From assembly GCF_027924665.1 (NCBI RefSeq), contig NZ_AP027043.1, positions 3,782,001 to 3,846,000 on the forward strand: a DNA stretch of 64,000 nt, read 5' to 3'. Position numbers and translations under genes: made by a program. Shown here one piece after another: positions 59,211-64,000 of the stretch. Each line of letters opens with the position of its first letter. Positions within the stretch are counted from its first letter, which is position 1. Under the pieces are notes generated by a model. The model had not been told where the DNA came from. It worked only from the letters and a program-made list of their open reading frames with translations, and did no database searches. This DNA is from Flavobacterium sp. GSB-24. Lineage in GTDB: Bacteria; Bacteroidota; Bacteroidia; Flavobacteriales; Flavobacteriaceae.

Positions 59211-59301
59211 GTTATTTATAAAAAAGTACGAAAATACTTATTTTTATAAAATTCGACAAAAAATCCTTCCAATTTTATACGTTAAAATATCTATATAATT
59301 A

Positions 59302-59332
59302 CACCTCACAGGTTTCGAATACCTGTAAGGTG
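59302..59332. repeat. Hairpin CACCTCACAGGT / ACCTGTAAGGTG
   Basis: Two 12-base arms pair with one mismatch around TTCGAAT. It lies between the oxidoreductase gene and paralogue B, with no U-run; it may be an intergenic repeat rather than a terminator. Confidence 0.5.
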
Positions 59333-59411
59333 CAGCCAGCATAAATTATCTAGAAATCTTACATAAAAGTTTCTATTAAAACCTAAAAGAAAACTCATAT
59401 TATTATTAATA

Positions 59412-59957
59412 TCATTTCAATTTTAAAACATAATTTAGCAAACGATGCGCATACATCTTTGCTCTTTCTTTGACTTCATCTTTTGTGAAACCATCAACTG
59501 AGGATGTTCCGTGAAAAAAAATCGGATCTAAAAAAGTCATTTGAGCAAAATAGGCTGTCTGCTCGATATTTTTAAAAAATTCAGCAATTCTAAAATTATG
59601 TTTTCCAAAAGTTCTGTACTCCTGCTCCAACGAACCAACTGTCACACTCACTAAAACTTTTTTGCCTTTGAGCTTATCTCCTTTTGAACCATAAGCAAAT
59701 TGATGTTCGAAAACAACATCAAACCAATGTTTTAAAATCGCCGGCATATTATACCAATATAAAGGATATTGAAGAATTATAACTTCATGACGAAGTAAAG
59801 CTTCTTGTTCTTCTTTTATATCAATCTTAAAATCAGGATATAATTCAGCCAGATTTCTAATTTCTATTTCTGGATTCGTTATCTGAATTTCTTCGATAAT
59901 TGCCTTATTTGCGACTGATTCTTTTATTTGTGGATGCCCTAAAATTATTAATGCCAT
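59412..59957 (-). CDS. NAD(P)H-dependent flavodoxin-fold oxidoreductase (KefF/MdaB family)
   Basis: A 181-residue flavodoxin-fold protein: start ALIILGHPQIKESVANKAII, then EVIILQYPLYWYNMPAILKH (FMN phosphate and quinone pocket), FDVVFEHQFAYGSKGDKLKG and KKVLVSVTVGS. The family reduces quinones or nitro compounds with NAD(P)H. It is divergently transcribed from an HxlR-family regulator, a common arrangement in which the regulator controls the reductase in response to quinone or aldehyde stress. Confidence 0.9.
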   Translation of the reverse strand: MALIILGHPQIKESVANKAIIEEIQITNPEIEIRNLAELYPDFKIDIKEEQEALLRHEVIILQYPLYWYNMPAILKHWFDVVFEHQFAYGSKGDKLKGKKVLVSVTVGSLEQEYRTFGKHNFRIAEFFKNIEQTAYFAQMTFLDPIFFHGTSSVDGFTKDEVKERAKMYAHRLLNYVLKLK

Positions 59958-59971
59958 TTTTAATTATTTAT

Positions 59972-59988
59972 ACTATCCTTTTTATAGT
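59972..59988. promoter_or_regulatory. Dyad ACTAT-N7-ATAGT
   Basis: A 17-base interrupted dyad near the oxidoreductase start. It shares ACTATCC with the 60025-60040 palindrome, so the two may be a pair of HxlR sites. Confidence 0.4.
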
Positions 59989-60024
59989 TACAAAATTATT
60001 TATAGTTTTACAATCCCACAATAA

Positions 60025-60040
60025 CTATCCAATTGGATAG
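60025..60040. promoter_or_regulatory. Perfect 16-bp palindrome, putative HxlR operator
   Basis: CTATCCAATTGGATAG is fully symmetric, 15 bases before the ATG of the HxlR gene. This is a good candidate operator for autoregulation and control of the divergent reductase gene. Confidence 0.6.
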
Positions 60041-60054
60041 GTCAAACAAGCAGT

Positions 60055-60429
60055 ATGAAAAAGATAGAATGCGAACCTGATTTAATTAAACTCGACGGAA
60101 AAACTTATCCGTGCACTGTCAGTCTAGTAATGGATTTAATGGGCGGAAAATGGAAAGCGGTAATTCTGTATCATTTAAAAGACAATCCAAAAAGATACAA
60201 TGAACTCCGAAAAGAAATGCCTGCAGTGACAGAAAGGACATTAAGCTTACAACTCAAACAGTTGGAAGAAGATGGGTTAATTTTTAGAAATGTAGATGGA
60301 AAAAAGCCTCCAATAAAGGTAACCTACGGTTTAACGGACTTTGGAAAATCTTTTAAAACTGTTTTAGAATCAATTACCCAATTGGGAAATACAATTGCTT
60401 CTGAAAGAGGAGAATTTATTGTAGCTTAA
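60055..60429 (+). CDS. HxlR-family transcriptional regulator
   Basis: A 124-residue winged-helix protein. It has the HxlR/YodB motifs YPCTVSLVMDLMGGKWKAVI (with Cys20, the position of the redox Cys in YodB/HypR types), RYNELRKEMPAVTERTLSLQ and LKQLEEDGLIFR. Cys6 is a second Cys near the start. It probably senses quinones or aldehydes through Cys20 and represses the divergent reductase gene. The operator candidate at 60025-60040 lies directly upstream. Confidence 0.93.
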   Translation: MKKIECEPDLIKLDGKTYPCTVSLVMDLMGGKWKAVILYHLKDNPKRYNELRKEMPAVTERTLSLQLKQLEEDGLIFRNVDGKKPPIKVTYGLTDFGKSFKTVLESITQLGNTIASERGEFIVA

Positions 60430-60488
60430 ATTATTCCCTATTAAACCTTACTAAATATTTATAGGGTACTTTACTTCCATATAAAATC

Positions 60489-60998
60489 ATGACATTAGAA
60501 GAAATAAAACTTAAAATAGAAACTTTTCACAAAAATGGGCAAGTAATCAATGCCGTTTATTGGCTTTTAAAAAAGTATAATCTTAAAAATTCAAATCTTA
60601 AAGGATTTGAATTTAGAGAAAAAGCCAAGCCAGATTTTATTCTAATGACTACCGAAGGCGATTTTGGAGAACGTCAAATTATCAGGATTCCAAAAAACAC
60701 ATTCGAATTTCCATTAGAACTAATGCTGATTCTCATCGTACACGAAATGGTTCATGTAAAACAAAAAACAGTAGAACCGTATATTTTAGATAAAAACGAA
60801 CGAGAATGGCAGGCATATTACGAAATGAACTTTCATAATATATTTCCGCAAATTCCAGAAATTTCCAATTTTCATAAAAAATTTTTCGCTCAAAGGGGTT
60901 TAGAATATTACAACCGAATGGGTGTAGGCTCTGAACTTCAAAAGAAATACGGCGAACAAAAAAAGCAAGTCGACGATCTGATTATCTCACTACAGTAA
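60489..60998 (+). CDS. Zincin-like protein with HEMVH motif
   Basis: A 169-residue soluble protein. The sequence LMLILIVHEMVHVKQKTV contains H85-E-M-V-H89, the HExxH zinc/active-site motif. A Glu in NEREWQAYYEMN (about residue 106) is well placed as third ligand. This gives the bare minimum of a gluzincin-type metalloprotease, but with no signal peptide and no known family. It follows the HxlR gene by about 60 bases; a link to stress response is only positional. Function unknown. Confidence 0.68.
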   Translation: MTLEEIKLKIETFHKNGQVINAVYWLLKKYNLKNSNLKGFEFREKAKPDFILMTTEGDFGERQIIRIPKNTFEFPLELMLILIVHEMVHVKQKTVEPYILDKNEREWQAYYEMNFHNIFPQIPEISNFHKKFFAQRGLEYYNRMGVGSELQKKYGEQKKQVDDLIISLQ

Positions 60999-61022
60999 GA
61001 TTTTATGACTAGAGCTATTTTC

Positions 61023-61749
61023 TCATTCTACAATAAAATAGCACAAAAGCGCAAAGATTAGAATACACAATAATCCTCCTATAATTTCGACCTTCAAGCG
61101 CTGCTTCTTATCAATTGTAAAAAGTTTCTGGATTTATATAATGATTGGTGTAAATGATAGGATCAATGGTAATATGTGGTCGGTAGTGCTTTATTCCTAA
61201 TAAAAAAGTCCGAATCAATTCTGCTCGATTAGCATACAGCATCACAAAAAAATGCCTTCCTAGAAAAGCATCATTATGAGCTATTACTTTTCCATCTATC
61301 ATTACAGGCCAATAAAACTGATCATAAAAAGATTTCGAAGGTCTAACTGATGTAACATCATATTTTGGAGGTTCAAAATAATGCTTGAGTTTTTCTCTTT
61401 TTACAAAGCTGTTCCAAGGTATTTCTTTTACAATTCTTCCATTAAATTTATTTAAATAACGAATTCCTTTTTCATCAATTATTGTAGTTGTGAACATTTT
61501 ATTTTTTGAGTAAATAAGCAATATTGCAATTCCTAACAATATAATTGAAAATACCAAAGACAAAACTATAGTTCCTGCTTCATCTAGTCTAGTTTCATTA
61601 AGAGAACTTGTCAGTAAAAAAATCAATCCTGTTAGAAAAAACAGTGTCAAAAACACCCAAAAAGACCCCAAGATAAGATTTAGAAACCGCATGGGTTTTG
61701 AGCTAATAGATCTAAAAGGAGGTAATGATTCTTGTGGTGAATTTTGCAT
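61023..61749 (-). pseudogene. LPPF-motif membrane protein, paralogue C, frameshifted
   Basis: A third copy of the LPPF family. As read, it stops after 212 residues at 61111, right after INPETFYN, without the final helix. Removing one base from the A-run at 61119-61123 (plus strand) restores the frame. The product then continues TIDKKQRLKVEIIGGLLCIL IFALLC-type and stops at 61023, giving 241 residues, against 240 and 247 for paralogues A and B. The continuation realigns with the PETFKIDYAKR and hydrophobic tail of the others. So the copy is broken by a single-base change, or there is a sequencing error in the homopolymer. Confidence 0.72.
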
Positions 61750-61794
61750 AGAAACAAGAGATGAATATCAAATATAAGCATAAATTAAAAAAGA

Positions 61795-61826
61795 AAAGCC
61801 CATTTTCTGTTTGAAAAATGGGCTTT
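61795..61826 (-). terminator. Terminator after nucleoside permease gene
   Basis: AAAGCCCATTTT (61795-61806) and AAAATGGGCTTT (61815-61826) pair perfectly with an 8-base loop, and A-rich sequence upstream on the plus strand gives the U-tract on the minus strand. Confidence 0.75.
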
Positions 61827-61846
61827 AAAATATGTTGTAAAGTCAA

Positions 61847-63223
61847 TTAATGACTCAAGTTCTCAATTTCTTTTGGATCATGTTTATGTTTAAATAAAAC
61901 AGCAAAAGCAATTGCAATTACCAAAGCGTAAATAGCAAATGACAACCAGATTGTATGCCAGTCTTTCATTAAAACCGCATTTGTAAAAGCTCCGTCTGCA
62001 GAAATAGAATTTCCTTGGCTTTTTACAAATTCTACCATTTTTTCATTAGCTGGATCTGTTTGTAAAAATCCCGCTAATTCTGTTGTGGTAGTAAACGATT
62101 TTGTAAAGAAACGATCGATAGCCCAGCCAGAAGTTAAACTTCCTAAAACTGCTCCTACCCCATTGGTCATCATCATAAATAATCCTTGAGCAGACGAACG
62201 AATTTTAGAATCTGTATTACTTTCTACGAATAAAGAACCTGAAATATTAAAGAAATCAAACGCCATTCCGTAAACGATACAAGAAAGAATAATCATCCAT
62301 AAACCATTTACTGGATCTCCAAAAGCAAACAATCCAAAACGTAAAACCCATGCCAGCATACTAATAAGCATAACTTGTTTGATTCCGAAACGTCTTAAGA
62401 AAAATGGAATTGCCAAAATAAATAGTGTCTCAGAAACTTGAGAAATCGACATAATAATTGTAGAATACTGAATTACAAATGAATCTGCATATTTCGGGAA
62501 ATGTTTAAATTCATCTAAAAATACATCTCCATAAGCATTTGTCAATTGAAGCGCCCCTCCTAAAAACATAGAAAAAACAAAAAACAAAGCCATTTTGTAG
62601 TTTCCAAATAATTTAAAAGATTCTAAACCAAAAGTTTCAATCCAAGTTGCATTTTCTTTAATTAAACGCTGTGGTTCACATTTTGGAAGTGTAAAAGCGT
62701 AGATCCCTAAAATTAAAGCTCCAATTCCAGCAATATAAAATTGATATTCTGTTGCTTTACTTCCACTCAAATTGGTAATCCACATCGCTACAATAAAACC
62801 AATTGTTCCCCAAACTCGAATAGGCGGAAAATCTTTTACTATATTTTTGTTATTTAATTTTAACGAAGTGTATGAAATAGAATTACTTAAAGCAATTGTA
62901 GGCATATAACAACACATTGCTAAAAGCATAACTGCAATAAAAGTATCTGGAGTACTTACCTGTGCAATTGCAAATAAAACAACAGCGTAAAGAATATGCA
63001 GAACACCGTATAATTTTTCTGCATTTACCCACCTGTCAGCAATAATACCCGTAAGTGTAGGCATAAAAAGAGATGCAATTCCCATGGTTCCAAAAACGAG
63101 TCCGAATTGAGTTCCTTCCCAGTTTTTTGTGCCAAACCAATAATTTCCAATTGTTATAAGCCAGGCTCCCCAAACAAAAAATTGAAGAAAGCTCATTAAA
63201 ATCAATCTGTTTTTAATCCCCAT
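61847..63223 (-). CDS. Nucleoside permease-like MFS transporter (NupG/XapB family)
   Basis: A 458-residue protein with twelve hydrophobic helices. It starts MGIKNRLILMSFLQFFVWGA, the NupG-type opening, and has GNYWFGTKNWEGTQFGLVFG and ASLFMPTLTGIIADRWVNAE (loop 2 with DRW). The FPPIRVWGTIGFIVAMWITN stretch and the C-half motif LFMMMTNGVGAVLGSLTSGW also match nucleoside:H+ symporters. It is longer than E. coli NupG because of an extra segment near residues 375-425. Nucleoside uptake is inferred from the family; it precedes a terminator and follows cmk. Confidence 0.88.
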   Translation of the reverse strand: MGIKNRLILMSFLQFFVWGAWLITIGNYWFGTKNWEGTQFGLVFGTMGIASLFMPTLTGIIADRWVNAEKLYGVLHILYAVVLFAIAQVSTPDTFIAVMLLAMCCYMPTIALSNSISYTSLKLNNKNIVKDFPPIRVWGTIGFIVAMWITNLSGSKATEYQFYIAGIGALILGIYAFTLPKCEPQRLIKENATWIETFGLESFKLFGNYKMALFFVFSMFLGGALQLTNAYGDVFLDEFKHFPKYADSFVIQYSTIIMSISQVSETLFILAIPFFLRRFGIKQVMLISMLAWVLRFGLFAFGDPVNGLWMIILSCIVYGMAFDFFNISGSLFVESNTDSKIRSSAQGLFMMMTNGVGAVLGSLTSGWAIDRFFTKSFTTTTELAGFLQTDPANEKMVEFVKSQGNSISADGAFTNAVLMKDWHTIWLSFAIYALVIAIAFAVLFKHKHDPKEIENLSH

Positions 63224-63291
63224 ATATTTAAAATTGTCTTTAGTAAAAATGAAGCGGTAAAACTACCATTAAAAATAATATCTGCAAAAAA

Positions 63292-63984
63292 TTATGGTGT
63301 TTTAACAACATCATTTACTAATTCTAAAACGGCTGCAAATTGTTCTTCTTTATTTAAGTAAGAATTATCTATTTCTATTGCATCTTCAGCAATAACTAAA
63401 GGCGAATCTTCTCGGTGTGTATCCATATGATCTCTTTCGACAACATTTTTAAGAACTTCTTCATAAGAAACATTATCTCCTTTTTGCTGTAATTCGTCAA
63501 AACGTCTTTGAGCGCGGGTTTCAGCACTTGCAGTCATAAATATTTTAAGTTCGGCATCTGGAAAAACAACTGTCCCAATGTCTCTACCATCCATTACTAT
63601 GGCTTTATTTTTTCCCATTTCCTGTTGTTGTTCTACCAATTTAGCACGAACTTCAGAAACGGTGGCAACTTTACTAACGAAATTAGAAACTTCAATAGTT
63701 CTAATTTGCTTTTCAACATTTTCACCATTCAAAAACATTTCAGCAAAACCTAAATCTGCATTAAATTTAAATTCCAATTGAATATTAGGCAAAGCGTTAA
63801 TCAAGGCGTCTTTATCAAAAAAGTCAGCTCCAATAATATTCTGCTGCATAGCAAAAAAAGCAACTGCACGATACATAGCGCCTGTATCTACATATACATA
63901 TTCAAGTTCTTTTGCCAATTGTTTTGCTAAGGTACTTTTACCTGTTGATGAAAATCCATCGATAGCGATAGTAATTTTTTTCAA
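63292..63984 (-). CDS. cmk: Cytidylate kinase
   Basis: A 230-residue NMP kinase that phosphorylates CMP/dCMP. The P-loop is GFSSTGKST (residues 10-18). VYVDTGAMYRAVAFFAMQQN (CMP binding), MDGRDIGTVVFPDAELKIFM and ASAETRAQRRFDELQQKG follow, and RDHMDTHREDSPLVIAEDAI closes the LID region. The likely start is TTG at 63984; a short frame continues upstream to the window edge without an ATG, so an earlier start outside the window cannot be excluded. Nucleotide salvage connects it loosely with the adjacent nucleoside permease. Confidence 0.95.
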   Translation of the reverse strand: MKKITIAIDGFSSTGKSTLAKQLAKELEYVYVDTGAMYRAVAFFAMQQNIIGADFFDKDALINALPNIQLEFKFNADLGFAEMFLNGENVEKQIRTIEVSNFVSKVATVSEVRAKLVEQQQEMGKNKAIVMDGRDIGTVVFPDAELKIFMTASAETRAQRRFDELQQKGDNVSYEEVLKNVVERDHMDTHREDSPLVIAEDAIEIDNSYLNKEEQFAAVLELVNDVVKTP

Positions 63985-64000
63985 TTTTCTATTTTTAAAT

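Overview
The window is AT-rich chromosomal DNA from a member of the Bacteroidota, most likely Flavobacterium or a close relative. Several things in the sequence point there. Upstream regions carry the Bacteroidota -7 box TAnnTTTG, in a few cases with TTG 17-19 bases upstream. Ribosome-binding sites are weak and A-rich. There is a menaquinone gene set, a bacillithiol-type YpdA reductase, a CcsB-CcsA fusion, BlaI/M56 peptidase pairs, DUF2853, DUF3667, DUF2911 and DUF1684 proteins, and a lone ExbD. The gene content is mostly chromosomal core. I see no rRNA, no tRNA I could support, no CRISPR array, no prophage and no insertion sequence.

Layout. 0-5 kb: a cut-off PLP enzyme, then a redox-repair group (msrA, selO, ypdA) and a CYTH protein. 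5-6.7 kb: an envelope pair, a two-domain OmpA-like protein and a membrane-anchored helix-hairpin-helix protein. 6.8-15.8 kb, minus strand: menC, a TPR protein, a metallo-beta-lactamase-fold hydrolase, menA, menB, an S1-domain protein, a DUF2853 protein and menD. 15.9-21.7 kb: a thioredoxin-fold protein, an acetyltransferase, a glutathione peroxidase, an ECF sigma/anti-sigma pair, and DoxX and DUF3667 membrane proteins. 21.7-25 kb: the giant CcsBA cytochrome c synthetase. 25.3-31.8 kb, plus strand: a tight run (DUF2520, KdsC-like phosphatase, UbiA prenyltransferase, Maf, MscS, AI-2E exporter, outer-membrane barrel). 32-41 kb: secreted and lipid-anchored proteins, a PIG-L deacetylase, a 35-residue membrane peptide and a Na+/solute symporter in one unit, and several unknown membrane proteins. 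41-45 kb, minus strand: DUF2911, a HAD phosphatase, TcdA, TatD and DUF1684.

The most distinctive locus is 46.4-52.2 kb. Two consecutive BlaI-type repressor / M56 membrane-peptidase pairs form one unit behind a promoter that contains two 16-base dyad operators. A secreted serine hydrolase of the beta-lactamase/PBP family follows; its C-terminus looks like a starch/AMPK-type carbohydrate-binding fold. The two peptidases are near-identical in the membrane/protease half but have unrelated extracytoplasmic tails, a TonB-plug-like tail and a charged coiled coil. Neither has a penicillin-binding sensor domain.

52-64 kb: a 47-residue conserved-looking small protein, an EamA exporter, a fasciclin protein, an orphan ExbD with Ser where the functional Asp is expected, rpsA, a DUF805 protein, a three-member paralogous membrane family (one copy broken by a single-base frameshift), an HxlR/NADPH-oxidoreductase divergent pair, a HEMVH zincin-like protein, a nucleoside permease-like transporter and cmk.

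Intergenic DNA is rich in hairpins. Many are transcription terminators. Others belong to dispersed families: a GACTGAGCGAAGTCGAAG-type inverted repeat, a GTTTCAAGTTTCAGG-type repeat, and one element at 39.4 kb that resembles a flavobacterial structured RNA.
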